64,000 nucleotides of DNA, from NCBI GenBank assembly GCA_013398295.1, contig VZSF01000638.1:375609-439608 (forward strand). The letters run 5' to 3'. The notes under the pieces were generated by a model, which was not told the DNA's origin, made no database searches, and saw only the letters and a list, made by a program, of their open reading frames with translations. The translations under genes and the position numbers were made by a program. The first letter of the stretch is position 1, and each line of letters begins with the position of its first letter. Shown here one piece after another: positions 33,301-48,300 of this stretch. This DNA is from Chionis minor (lineage: Eukaryota; Chordata; Aves; Charadriiformes; Chionididae).

Positions 33301-36300
33301 ATAACACGTTTGCAGCCTCACAGCCTTTGGCTGTCTGACAAGAGCCCATCTCTGGCACACCTGTAACCCCCTTACGCTGTTGAAGACTGTAACTGTGATT
33401 TTATTCGCCATCCCTTCTCCATACTGAGCTCAAGCTCAGATTAAGCTCTCTCAGCCACTGCCCATATTTTGTACATCACCCCTCCTTGCCCACAGTACTC
33501 TTTACACGTTACTAGGTGAATGTGTAACACTGCTGTAAAACAGTGAACATTCCTACTAAGCATCCATTACAGGATTATCTTTTTATCACAGACATTGCGA
33601 AAAAGGCATGTAGCTGCAAGCTCGGCAGAGGAAGTTAGGAAAAACTGATTCTGAATCTGATCTGAATCTCAAAATATGAAGAAAGATGACTAAATCCCAG
33701 AAATTGCAGCTCAACTTCAGACAGCTCAGATTTCCTTAGTTTTGTTTTATAGTACAGACCTTCTTTTTGAACTTTCTAATTTAAAGTCAGACTTTCAATT
33801 AGTTTGACAGCAAACATCATCTTTCAGGGTATGTATTTTAAGTACTAAATAAGGTTTCAAATTTTATATTTTGATAAGCACTTAGAAATATTTTAACACA
33901 CATGCAGGGAGTTAGTCTTATTAACACTACCACATCAAAAAGATGGGAATGACCACAGAAATATGATTGGTTGCACAGCGAACTTATTAAGGAGAATTAA
34001 TTTCAAGGTGAGTAGCCAGTAAGGAAAACAACCTGACAGATTAATCAATTTTAAAGATGAAAAAAATTCAGGATTTTCATTCAGCTTTATCACGAATCCT
34101 CACAAGGAGCACTAACCTGTACGACTGTATGAAGAGCTCACTTTGTTGTTAGGCTGATAACCCAGTATTTGTACGCAGACACAGTAAAGGCAGTTCTCAT
34201 CTGTGTGCTCCTGTAGCCCCGTGTCCTCTGTATTTTCTAAAAACTGAGAGGCATCTGAACGGCTGGTATTCATTATTTCTGTGAGACTGATCTGCTGTCG
34301 GAGCATCTGAAAAGGACTTTTGACATCACTTGTACCTGATGGAATACCTGTAGGTAAGCAATTAGACATCAGAAAAAAACAAAGCCAAGCAACCAACATT
34401 ATCTCAACTGAACTTCCCCTTTTAAGCCTTTTAAGGCTGGGGAGGATGCGTGTGTGTGTGAAGATCTAGAAACTTAAGTGGTTAAGCTCCCGAGATTGTT
34501 TGCATTCGAGAAATAGACACCACATTTTAGTCCCAGTTTATCACATGTAACAAAACATTGCAAAGGACAGAATTCAAAACACACATGCTGTACGAAGATG
34601 TGGTAAACTGTGCCATCATATCAACATTAGTAACAGTAATACCCATGTAACACTACTACGTTTTGAATTTTCATAGTATCAAAGAAGTGTAGTACAATAT
34701 ACCAGATGTTGAAATGACACACGCACCAATGAAAACAGAAACACAATTAAAAAACCCTATGATTTAGTGCCTGCAATAGGAATAAAATAGAGTCAACAAT
34801 GCAGAAACAAGCCAAAGACGCTTTAGTGACAAGCTCTTCTGCAGGTAGAAAATACCAACAAATACAATTTTGAACAAGAGTTACTTTACACTGAAACAGC
34901 AACTATTGAAACACACTTTCAGGGAAATCAGCTTTATATATTGTGTTAACAACACAAAAGAAATTAAAAATAAAATCAGTAAGGTATGTCTATTTGGATG
35001 TTCAAAGTGCCTGTAATAAAGTTCCAGCTAACTTTACAAGACTATACTACTTTAGGACCAGTTTCAATCCTTCTTTTTCAGTCAACCTACTGAAAAGACA
35101 CATACTGACAAGCCACATGCCCAGATTTCTGACTACTCTGGAGTAAAAAGGAAGTGCATTCCAGAACCAGGCAGGCATTACAGAGCACTTGCAATCCCCA
35201 TCACGTCCACTGATCAAGTGTCATGGAAACATCACAGAAAGACAAAATTTACTTTCCGAAATACACACCCAACACCTTTATTGGTTCCTATAAATTCATG
35301 TGTAATGAAAGGGAAGTCAAAATGTAACAGCTCAATATGTATGTGATATAAATATTAGTAGCTTAAGTTCCATTACTTTAATGCAGCATCATTACCAATC
35401 TTCAATTAGCATTAGCTCATATAAACAAAGCTATGTAGGCTTTCCTCCTTTGTTCATTATAGCAGGACAAAGCTTATGTTGCTTTGAAGCAACAACATAT
35501 AGTCTCAAACTAAATAAAACAAGGAATTGCTATCCTGAATCCAGAACACAGCTCCCAAAACTTAACAGCTAGAAATAACCTCTTCTGTTTAAAAAAAAAA
35601 ATAAATCAACAAATAATCCAACACCACTACCACCCCTCAGTGTACAAATAAACAATGTAAAGGTACAGGAGTGGAACAAAACCAGTACCTCCTGCATCAG
35701 ATGCAAAGACCCTAGGTCCACGGTCATCAAATGGAGGTGTGGTTTTCTTCTGGAAATACGGAGTTTCCTTTACCTGGAATAGTCAAGTGAAAAATAAAAT
35801 TAGCACAGGTGCTATACAAAGGAAAAATGTACTTTATGGTGAAATAAAGTGGTTTTTTCACTTCAGGAAAAAGATTAATTAGAGGAAGAAATTAAGAACA
35901 GGCTCCTGATTACTAAAGAAAAGCCAATGAGAAAAACATGTATCTGCAAACGAACATTTCTTAAACAATGCTTATGAACAATCAATAAATGCTGAAATAT
36001 AGTGGTAGCAGGCTGTAAGGAAACCAGTGACCGAGAGGTGGCTATTAATGACTGATCTCTCCCTGATGAGACTACACCACTGGAGATCTGAGGAAAGCAG
36101 TACAAAACCAGGACAATTAAAATGTTGCCTGTAAGATACTGTAGAGTCCAGATGTGTCTCCCTTCTGCAAAAAGAGTTCAGAGATAAGAAATGAGACAAC
36201 ATAATCATGCCACAAAGACTCTGAAGAAGAAAGAAAAAGTAGTTATTTTGTAAAGGGGAATAGAAGTAGGTGTGATGGAAAATCTTGTCTTTGCTCTAGC

Positions 36301-39300
36301 TTTAGTAATTTTTTAAGATTAGTAAGAAAATAGTTTAGGTGTGAAAGGCAAAGACTAAGTAAACTAAAGATAAGGAAGCCACTGGTTTACTTTTAACATA
36401 GACCATGGCCTTTTTTTGACAATTAAGTAACAGACTATTAAACCCTGTGATGCATCAGTTTGTTAGATGGGAATGTGTTTTAACGAAGTAGAAAGAGCAA
36501 AGCAATTGATAAAACACTTTATCTGTTTTAACCTAAATACATACATCTGTGATGTTAAGTAAAGACAATACAATTTAATGCTATGATGATATACATACAA
36601 GTAAAGTAATACTTAATCAAGATCATGGTAGCACGAAGTTAACTGTGTGATTATGCGCACCATTTATGGTTGACCAACGAACATATGAACTAGTTGGCTA
36701 ACGAGGTATTAACAAATGTCCACAGACTATGCTAAGTTCAGTATAAATGCTAGCTGTCAACTAGAAATCTTATAACAGCATATTTATGCTACTGCTGTTA
36801 AATACTCTAACATAGTCTGCGTCATTATTTGCCTAGTAATACAAAACAGACTAGCATTTTTCTATAAACTGTTATAAAAGAAACTCTTGATCTCCAAAAT
36901 ACATTCCTTGAGAGTACCACGTCCACTTTTTCTCATTGCTCTAGATCAAATATATTCTGATGAAAATGCAACAGTTGACTACCTTTCAGTACGAAAAAGC
37001 AAATGAATACATTAAGTTATCACATACATACCTGAAATATTTCATTGATATCCACTGGAAGAGCAAGGCCAATGTAATCATCAGAGCTACCGTATGTAGC
37101 ATTAGAAACCATGGAGCGAACAGAAGAGGAACGTTGAAGTGTGTTTTGGTTAATAGGACTTAATAAATCTTCTTTATCTAATGAAGCATAACTTAAAGCT
37201 TTCATGAACCTGTAACATCGAAATAGTAAGTAACAATCTTGGTAAATCTCTCATTCTAGCACATTACAAGTAAGCAGGACTGCTGACACAAAGACTACCC
37301 TCATCTTACCATTGTAGGACCCAAAGCTTGTTACTCTGTCAAATCGTAACTACAGGCTCATTGCTTTTTTCTGTCTCACATTGTATTGCAATGGTTTGGC
37401 AGTTCCTTGGATAAAGTTTTTTTTCTTTCAAAGTCGTGCGACAGGGATTTGAAAAGATAGCAGGATGGAACTTCTGCGTGAGGGGCTGCCAACCCTGCAA
37501 ACCCACAATTTTTCTCCAACCTACCAGGTTTTGAAGATTTACAGCCCAGACACAGTAAGTAAATTAGGTTTTCAAGCTGCAGATTGCCTCATTTTGAAAT
37601 ACACTGAATGTACCTTCCCTGGATATTCACAAACTCCAAGGCGAGCAGGCACACCCCTGCAAATACAAAGCTTGAGCCTACTAAGATAACAGTGATGTGC
37701 ACAAGGAACATTTTTTTCCTGTACTCTAAGGCAGCCACCCCTTCAGCCACCCAAGCATGGAGGAAGAATTTGGTCAACTGAGTCCACAAAGAACAAACTT
37801 GAACATGCACAGTGAGCAGAGCTGACTGTGACAAGCAGCCCAAGGAACAAAGAAATAGGTTGGGAAAATGAGACAGAGAGAAGGCTGGAGAACAAGTCCT
37901 CAGTGCTGATCAGAGTTCTGATAATGGAAATTTCACATTTGGCTATCTGTCATTTTACTTCTCATAGAAGATAAAAACATGTAAATGTTTTCTGCTAATC
38001 AACCTATGTAGATGGTCTATATGCAGTGGATTAAAGCTTCCCAGTTAAGAGACAAAATCTCAGAAACAGGAAATTTTTACTACATTACTACAAGTTATTA
38101 TATATTGAGAAGTACAGTAAGCATTTGATTCCTTGACTTTCTGCCTTAGAAATAATTTTCTATAATTTTTTGTTTTAGATAGGCAATTAAAATGTCTTCT
38201 TATTTCTAACAGATGAACAGATTTATGCTGATTCAAAATTAAATTATCAAGGTTTGACTATGTAAGATTCAAGACATTATTATGCAATGGGAATACACAG
38301 AACACAAATTATAGGCTATCAATAGTTTTCTTCCTAATAACTAATTCTGACTAATGCTAATAACAGTAGTAGTGGATTTACAATAAAAATCAAGCCATAC
38401 CTCAAAAGAATAAGAGGAAATGGCCTCAAGTTGCGCCCGGGAAGGATCAGATTGGATATTAGGAAAAATTTCTTCACTGAAAGGGTTGTCAAGCATTGGA
38501 ACAGGCTGCCCAGGGAAGTGGTGGAGTCACCATCCCTGGAGGTATTTAAAAGATGTGTAGATGTGGCGCTGAGGGACATGGTTTAGTGGTGGACTTGGCA
38601 GTGTTAGGTTTATGGTTAGACTCAATGATCTTAAAGGTCTTTTCCAATCCAAAAGATTCTATGACTCTAAATCCCAAAAAGTTACCAATTGCATCAGTTA
38701 TTTCATAGTACAGCATTCTACAATTACTGTCAATAGAAAAATAAAGATAGAAGTATTAATCCTAAACATTTGTGCCTGCTTTTCCTGGAAAATCTAACAT
38801 ACATTATAATACTTCATTAGTAGTGATATACAACAATAAGTTTTCATGTAGGCATATCTGCAGGTGATAGTGAGAGCCACTATCAGGATTTGAGACATGC
38901 ACATCAACATTTTTGGTTGGTATTTAGAGATAGAGGTAGAAAATTTAGGCTCACAAAATAATTTATGCAAAGAAACAAGCTTTTCAACCTTTCGAACAAA
39001 AAAGCACAACTAGAAACAGCACAAAAATCAGTTCACTGCTGCTAGTTGCTATAATCACATGAATTTGTCAATGAAGCATGAATCAAATTTTTTCTGAAGA
39101 ATGACAGAAAAACAGCCTTAGCAGACAAAAAGGACAGAATATTGCTTTCCAATTTGTTACTTAAACAGCAGTTACGGACAATGTTTAGCTGGAAGTAGTA
39201 ACACACTTCGAAATTAAAAGGGTCGCAATTATTTAGTGCACACACTCAGCTGTAACCAGTAAGAAAAAGCACATATACGAGTTACATCATAGTCTTTCCA

Positions 39301-42300
39301 ATCAAGTATATTAGTAACCAATACAATCTGACTCTTTAATATGTACGTCTACAATTTTTTAACCTTCTCAGAGATGCAAGGACTCCAGCCGTTTCACTTC
39401 AATGTTAAACAGGTCAGCTCAGACCCTTGAGCCTAACTGCTGACGTAAGAGATCACGAACAGCTAAGCACCAGGAATACCGGCCGGCAGTATTACATTGC
39501 ACGCAGAGTCTCAGGATGGAAGTCCACTGCAGAGTATTGCTTTGCAGATCACGGACATTACCAAGAACGGTACAACATTACTATAGCCAGAACAGAACCC
39601 ATACTGCCACTGAAATGACACCTATTTGTCCATGCATTAGCACAGGAAACCAGTGACAGAGCAAGGAAAAGCACTTCTGATTTCCAGGACAGTGCAGCCC
39701 GACTACTGAATCATCCTTAATTTAATCACTCAGTCTAATTCTAACTTAACTGAATGAAGGGACTAAAACTTACCTTTTACGGCATCTTTGCAGAATCATG
39801 TGAAAATATCAACATTGTTGATATTTTGTTGATACGCTGCTGTTAATCAGGACAAAAATGGATAGTAATAAGCAGGCACTATATACACTCTACCGGGTAT
39901 GTGGAGTGCAGTTGAGCGACTGGGCATTTGCTGTTCTGTGCTGTAAACAGATCACTAGTGCATTGGTAGCTTCTCCCCTTTCTCTCATCTGAGAGGATGT
40001 TTAAGTTAGAACAGAGATAGAAAGTGTCTTTTTGCTTTCCACAGTAATGTGAAAATCTAATGCACTAACTAAAAGATGACTTGAAAGGAAAAATTTGGTA
40101 GAAGAGCTTTTAAGACAATGTTGTTAAGCACTGACTGTAGCTGCTGGGAACAGTGTCAATGTCATGAGCTAGATATCTTATGTAACTATCCAATTAATCT
40201 TCAGAACATCTAATATTACTCAAAAATAAAGAGGTGACACTGCCATCTAAAAATAAACGCTATGAGTAAAATCTTTGTTCTGTTGTAGCTTAAGAAGCCA
40301 AACTGACATTCCCATCAGTGGTACCAGTATCTCAACACTGGCCTCAATGCCACAGTGAACACAAATATAGCATATTGGCAGGAGTCCCTGTCCTAAAACC
40401 TCACCAAATGTCATCAAGAAAATTCTCTTCTGAATTGTAGCTCTGACTACCTAGGCAATTTTGTGTGATGGCAGCTTTAGTAATGCTAACAGTGTAACTG
40501 CATTTAAATATTAAAAAAGTTAAACAGAAAGCAAATGTGATAGAAGGAAACATTTTCCTTTGTCACTAACAACAGTAAAGGGGCTGAGCACAGCTGTGAA
40601 AGCCAGGCTTCTCCGACAGCACTTACACAGTTGAGAATTCTCATTCTATTATATAATTCTCCTAATATCGATACTGCTTTCAGTGAAATTATGAATCATC
40701 CTGCTACAACTGTCACTTTCAGGTGAAGCTGGAAAAAAAGTATTGGAAAGATGCTTTTCTTATTTCATGGCTCTTACAGCTCTAAAGAAAGAAATGAGGA
40801 CATAATAATCTCTTACCGGCTTGGGGTCAGCCGAGAATCCAGGCTGCCAGACTTCATAGTAATAGTGTCAGTGAACAGCACGTCCTTTGCTGGAGATGCT
40901 AGGGCTTCTGAGTGCGACAGTGAAGGATGCATCCTCTGCTGTTGTAAGCGTTTTAGTGTAGCATAGCCAAAAGCATCTCGAGAACTTGTGTAGCTAAAGT
41001 TATAGTCGGCAAGACTTTTTATGGTAGCGAGAGAAGGAGCTTTAAGTGACTGGGCTCTTCGGGGAAGTGTGTGAGAAGATCCCGGCGGTACCAGGGACAC
41101 AGAGTTGGATTTTGAGAGAGGCAGGTGGTTAGACTGTGGTGTTGAACAGTAACTTGGTTTAACTGTTTTTGTGCTTACCACAGTACTCAAACTTCCGCAG
41201 TCAGTATCTACATTTGTAGCGTCCACACCTACAGTCTCCCTTGAAGGGCTAGAGCTCATTGAGCTTATGCCACTTGTTGTGGTGTCTGTATTAAAACTTA
41301 AGCTACGACTCTTGAAATGTGTTTGTGTAGTACCATCTCCTATTAGCCTTTCTCTGCTTGTGTTTTCCCGGTGAATTTCATTTCCAAGACCTTTTGGCAG
41401 CTTCAGATCATTTTCTCCAATACTTGGCGTACTATCAGTATCTTCCATGTGCTTACTTCCAACAAAAGAAGTTTCTAATCTTAAAGTCTGGATTTTAGGA
41501 ACTCTGAAAACCTGGTTGAATTCTTCCCCGGCAGGAAAGTCAATGCTACCGGAAGGCTCTGTTACTGTACGGTTTCGCCTTAGGCCTGATTTACTGTCAG
41601 ATGTTGTCAGTTTTCCTCCTTTTGGATCACTACTACTTCTGTGCTTTTTATTAGGTAGAGTAAGAGAGTTTAGAATGCGATTCTTCACAAGTCTACTAGA
41701 ACCAAAGAAAGGAAAGGGACTACGGTCTTTGTCCTTTGAAGGTCCTGGTCTGTCATAAAATATTTGTTCTGCATCTTCAGTAATATCTAGGAAGAATGTA
41801 CTAGTGGAAGTACTACCAAAACGGTCATCCTCCATGATGAACATACCTGAAATTACATGAGACTTTTTCACTGAAAGTCAACATTTCTTCAACGTTTACA
41901 AACTATGTTGCAAAAAAGTAAGAAATTCTATAGAAGCCAAAGGAGGAAGACTATGGGATTTACTGCAATTTTAATTCAATGTTTGTTCTGCAGAACTTCA
42001 TAGCGTAAATTAAATATCTTGTGGAGTACCTGAGCTGGAAGGTCTTATTGCTTCAAAAGAAAAGAATTATTTCAATGCAAATATCCAGCTACTAGGATTA
42101 TAACTAGTGTGTTCATTTAATGATATCTAAATATGGTATATTTCTGGATTTAAATTCAAATATCCATAGCAAAATTAACATGCGTTAGATACTTAAAATA
42201 TACAAGACTTTAAATACAGAAATACTGTATGTGTATAGACACACAGAATTTAGGTATTTATATTCTATAATATTCCTTTGAGGACAACCAAGTAAATGTG

Positions 42301-45300
42301 TCTTTACACCTAAGCATGGAGATTTCTGCAGAGTATTACAGCAAGCTGCCATGACTTGACAGGAAAACTAGTAACTTACCTTACTGTTAAAATTTCTTAC
42401 TTCTACACCAAATATAAACTTAAGGACACTGTTCTCTTCCCTCTCACTTGTCTACATCTCTCTGAATGATTATAACTGTGTCCCCCTGCTTGCACTTTTC
42501 TTTCTTGGAATAGCACCTTTACATCATTTGTCTGAACCTCATCCTGCCAAAACGTTGGTAAGAACACAAAATACTGTTTTGCGGCGGGTTTTGTTTGTTT
42601 TGTTGTTGTTACTTACTTGAAGGAGCTGATTCACTTTCACTGTTATGCCTAGAACTGGTGGACTCAGAGTTCAAGCTAAGAGTGCTGGGTATAGAAGAAA
42701 GTTCATTGCAGAGCTGCTCCATGTCATCAGGGACCACTGGCCAAGGCTGTCTACGACTGTGTCTCACTGCATCCCAGTTGTGATGCTTCAAAATGTCACA
42801 TCCTTGTTTAGTTTTGGCTATTAGACCAAGCACGTAGACACAGGTTCTGTATTTAATGTATACAAAGAAAAAAGAGCAACAATAATAGCATCTAATTTAA
42901 CTAAACTTATTACTCTTTTGAAAGCAAACAGTTTAAGAACATTCAGCAGGAACTTCAAAAAACTGCCAGGTAGCTTTCTGTTAATTTTTATTTGTAAATG
43001 AATGGAAGCTTAAGACATGCACTAAAATATCAGAGACATACAATTTAAAAATATGAAATAATTATTACAAGAGCCTGGTAACAGAGTAGAAAAATACTTT
43101 TTCAAAAACAAAAGAAGGACAAACATTAATGCAGTAGCAGTATTAGGCAAAAGACCATCCATTCATACTTAAATTGATTCCAACAGAAACACAGGTAGCA
43201 AACATTTTAATTGTTTTTTAAAAAAGGAAAAAAGTAGCACCTTTTTCCACAGGTTTCATTTGCTTACTGCATGTTCTTTCAGACTTTCTATACAACTCTG
43301 CGACTGTATAAGACCGAGATTGATACTCGTCAAGATACTAAGTCACCGACGAGCCTTAGTAACTGATTTGTAAGTAAGTGCAAAACTGTATTTCTGCAAA
43401 TTAGGTACGGCTACTTGAAAACCTATGGCAACTACCATCTCTAAATTTTACGTATAAATCAGATAGACATACCCTCTAACAGACAGAACCTCACAGTGTT
43501 GGGCAAGTGCCATTATATCAGGAATTACATTCTCCTCTTGAAGCAAGTTAAGACCCCAATTTGATGATCCGATATTACCCTGGAACAAAAGTTTGTCAAT
43601 AAGTGATGTGATCTGCAGCACTATCAGTGCAAAGCTTTTGACATGCTTATTTGTTGGTAGTACAGTTTCAAGGCACATCTCCTCAAAGCAATTAAGAGAT
43701 TTGAGCACCCTTTTTAGGATTTCCTAGTTCTGCAAAACCAAAAAAGGACTTGGCACACTATGTATTATACCTAAAAGTGCTTACAGTTAGCTACTATGTA
43801 TTCCTCATTTTACCAGTTCTACTACAGCCAGCAACGTGATCTTGATTTACTCATTTTACATTCCTCTTACACAGGCATTTTGTTACATACTTACAATATC
43901 TTACAGTAATAGTAACCCTAAAGAAATGTTCCAAAATAAATTTTGGGGAAGACAAGAAAGAAGCAAACAAACAGTGGAGGTGGCAAAGCAAATTTAGGAG
44001 CATAGCTTGGATAGACACAGACACAAGGTTTTTGCCTATCTCAGGGGTGTCACGGCCGGATCTATTCACACACATCAACAGGGGCAGCCAACTTTCTTCC
44101 AGAAACACTGGAATTTGGACCCCCCAATAAATACATTAAAATCAGTCCACAGCAACTTGTATCTACTGGTTCCATTACTAATATTGTTGCTACATGTGGC
44201 AACCAGTTCTTTTTATTTGTTAAAAAAAGAAAAAACCAAACTGACTATCAAAAAAATTATAACGAAAAAGGTGCAGTGAACCATTTTCAACTGAAAGTCC
44301 AGGTAGGGTACAGAATGCCAACCTGGAAAAACTACACACGTTTTATAACAAAACCCCTAATTAATGATTTTATGGGATTTTGGGTAGTTATTTCAGAATC
44401 AAGGGTCATAACTCCACAGAACTCCAGCAACTGCAAAAAATTTGTAAATCTATTACTAACCAAGGCCCAAAGGGCTGCTTTCAGATGCTTAATGCCTTCC
44501 CACTTATCCAGCATTGGGGAACGAACAGTGTAACTTAGATCTGTAACAACACTCTGAAAGAGAAAAAAAGAAGAAAGAAAACCAACCTCAGTTGAAAATG
44601 AAAAGGAGACCTCAGTCAAACAGGTTCTCTTGCATTTTTAATAAAAGGTAAAGCACTAATTTAAAGTATGAACCCTAAAATGAGCAGTGGTAGTTTTGGA
44701 ATAATAAGCGTAATTTAACAGCAATGGCAATACAAGTAGAAAATTTTAATGTAACCACTGATTACATTAATTCAGATTTTATAAAGATAATGGATTAATG
44801 AGACTAACACACTGCTATATATAAGCTGTCTCTAGAACTTTTCAACTATCCTATTCAACTCATTACATCATCTTGCAAACCCACAGTAAAAGTGAATTCC
44901 TTTCAGCAACAATGAAGTGGCTTAGGGTTTGTTTTGCCAGCTTTTCAGGATATTACAAAAGATTTTACTCCCTCATCTCACATTTCTGTACGGATAAAAG
45001 GACAGGCACAGTTTTACTTGTCAATATCCAATTCAGTCATACAAGACTGAAAAATTGTTTCTATTGGTGAGTTGCTAGCTATTTAAGAACAAATTTGCAA
45101 GTTATTTCTTTGAGGGTCATAAAGGAGTTTTACATAAGACTAGATGGCAAAGACTGTCTCTACAACTTTTTGGCCCCACATAACTTAAGACTGTCATAAT
45201 CAACTTATTTCACAATGACTGTTTAAATGCCATTTCTTTAAAAGTGTATTTAAAAAGTGTTACAGTAATCTTTAAAATCTTTCAAGTTACAGTTATTATC

Positions 45301-48300
45301 CTCACCTGAGACTCCAATAAATGGCAGCCCGTTTTATGGTGCACCAGTTGGCCATAAAGATGAACTGGCAGGTAGACGTGTGGTCGCTGTAATCTGTCAG
45401 AAAGAGAAATCATATGCTTTCCCAGCAATTCTGACTTCTTTTTTTTGTAAATAAATTATGCTGCAGTGTAATGCTGTGTGTTACACTGGAGTTTTTTCAG
45501 GCAAAGAGGATTCTTTTGGAGAATTTAGACTAGACTAGAGTATTTCAATTGGAAAAGACCTACAGTGATCACCTAGTCCAACTGCCTGACCACTTCAGGG
45601 CTGACCAAAAGATAAAGCATCTTACTAAGGGCATTGCCCAAATGTCTCCGAAACACTGACAGGCCTGGGGCACTGACCACTGCTCTAGGGAGCCTGTTCC
45701 AGTGTGTGACCACCCTCTGGGTAAAGAAATGCTTCCTAATGTCCAGTCTAGACCTCCCCTGGTGCAGCTGTGAGCCATTCCCCCACGTCCTGTCACTGGG
45801 TACCAGGGAGAAGAGCTCAGCACCTCCCTTCTCCACGTCCCCTCCTCAGGAAGCTGCAGCGAGCAATGAGGTCGCCACTCAGCCTCCTTTCCTCCACACT
45901 AGACAAGCCCAAAGTCCTCAGCCTCACAGGACGTTCCTTCCAGCCCCTTCACCAACTTTGTTGCCCTCCCCTTTGGACTTGTCCAGGTCCCTTCCCATCC
46001 TTCTGGAATGGTGGGGCCCAGAACTGCACACAGTGCGCAAGCTGAGGCCGCACCAACGCCGAATACAGCGGGACCATCCCCTCTTCTGACGCGCTGGTGA
46101 TGCTGTGCCTGATGCCGCCCGGGATGCGGTTTGCCCTCGGCTGCCAGGGAACACTGCCCACTCACATGGAGCCAGCTGCCCACCGGCACCCCACATCCCT
46201 TTCTTGTTAAATTTAACCCCATTTATCAATGCCCAGTGCTGCAATCTATCTAGATCCCTCTGCAAGCCCTCCTGTCCCTCAGGAGTCATCAGCACCTCCC
46301 AGTTTGGTATTACCGGCAAACTTGCTAACGGTGCATTCAACTCCTGCATCCAGATCGTTGACAAATATATTGAACAGAACTGGCACTAGAATTGAACCCT
46401 GAAGAACACTGTTGGCGACTGGTCACCAGCCAGATGTAGTCCCATTCATTACAACCCCTGAAGCCATGTGCTTCAGTCAGTTCTTCACCCAGCACACGGT
46501 GAACCCGCTCATCCCACAGCTGGACAACTTGTCCAGAAGGATACTGTGAGGGACAGTGTAAAAAGCCGTACTAAAATCGAGAAAAATGACACCACCTTCC
46601 ACATTCCTTCATCCATTAGATGGGTGACCTTAATATAAGAATATCAGATTAGATAAACAGGACTTTCCCTTTGTGAACTCACGCTGACTGCGCCTGACGA
46701 TGGCATTGTTCTTTAAATGCTTTTCAATAGTACCCACTATAACTTTCTCCATACTTTTTTCAGGAACTGAGGTAAGACTCACAGGTCTGTAGTTCCCTGG
46801 GTCTTCCCTCATGCCCTTCTTGTAAACTGGAACAACGCTGGCTAGCTTCCAGTCAGCAGGGACCTCCCCAGACTCAAGACCTTTGGTAGACAGGGGTCCA
46901 TCCACTACACTACCATCCATCCACTAGCTCTGCTAGTACTCTGTGATGAATCCCCTCAGGACCCATGGACATGTGAACATTCAGCTGATACAGCTTGTCC
47001 CTCACAACTTCAGTATCCACAAATGCAAAGTCACTGTTCCACACTCACAGTCCTCTGTCTATCAGTATTATTAGAGGCTGTGGAAAGAAATTAAAGCAGC
47101 ACTGAATGCCTCTGCTTTTTCCTCATGCCTGTAGTCAAAGATGGTCACTTGACAAGTGACCAATGTTTTCTTCAGACCTCCTCTTGCTATTACCATACTT
47201 CAAAAAGCCCTTGACTGACTGACTGAAGCTACTGACAAGGTGTTGTGTCAGTTTCAATTCTGATGGAGCTTTGGCCCTTTGTCTCGTCTCCCTGCATACA
47301 TGGACTACAGCTCTGTAATATTCCTATGAAGCCTGACCATGCTTCCGGAGACCACACAATTTCCTTTTCCTCTTGAGCTCCACGAGGAGTGCCCTGTTCA
47401 ACCAAGCTGGTCTTCGAGCCCACTTGCTTGACTTATGACACAGTGGAATTGACTGCTCCTGTGCTTTCAAAAAGTGGTTCTTAAAACTGACCAGCACCTG
47501 TAGACTCCTAAAGCCCCCAAAAGCAGATTCCCAGGCTACTCTGCTAAACAGCTCCTTGAGTAGCTTAAAGTTTGCTCTCCTGAATGCCAGGGTAGAAACT
47601 CTGCTGCCCTTTTTTCTCATTACACTGAAAATTTTAAGCTCAACTATTTCACGATCACTGTCGTCAAGACAACCACCTACTATCACATGTCCCACGAGTC
47701 CTCCTCTATTCACAAACAACTAGTCTAGGAGGGCATCTTTCCTAGTTGTCTCACTGAGTACTTGTGACGAGCAATTACCTCCTACAATCTTCAAGAATTT
47801 TCAAGACCTGCTCATCACAGCTGTACAACATTCCCAGTTGATGTCTGGGAAGATGAAATCTCCTGTAAGGACAAGGGCTACTGATTCAGAAATTTCTCCT
47901 AACTGCCTGTAGAATAACTCATCAGTGTTAACACCCTGGCTGAGCGATAGGTGGTAGACATCCAGTGCATCTCCTTTGTTTCCCATTCCCCTATTCCTCA
48001 CCCAGAGGCTTTCACCTACATCATCACTACCTGTAAGGGCTGCACAATCAAACCTCTCCCTTACCTAAAGAGTGATACCTCCCACCTCACCTGCCCTCCC
48101 TATCCCTCCTGAACAGCCTGTAGCCCTCCATCCCAGCACTCCAATCATGGGACTCATTCCACCAAGTCTTGCTAATACCAAAGATATTGCAGCTCTGGGA
48201 ATTGACCAATGCACTTCCAGTTCATCCTGTTTGTTTCTCATACTGCATGCATTGCTGCACAAGCATTTGGGATATGGTCCTGAGCCCTCTGTGCTCCTAG

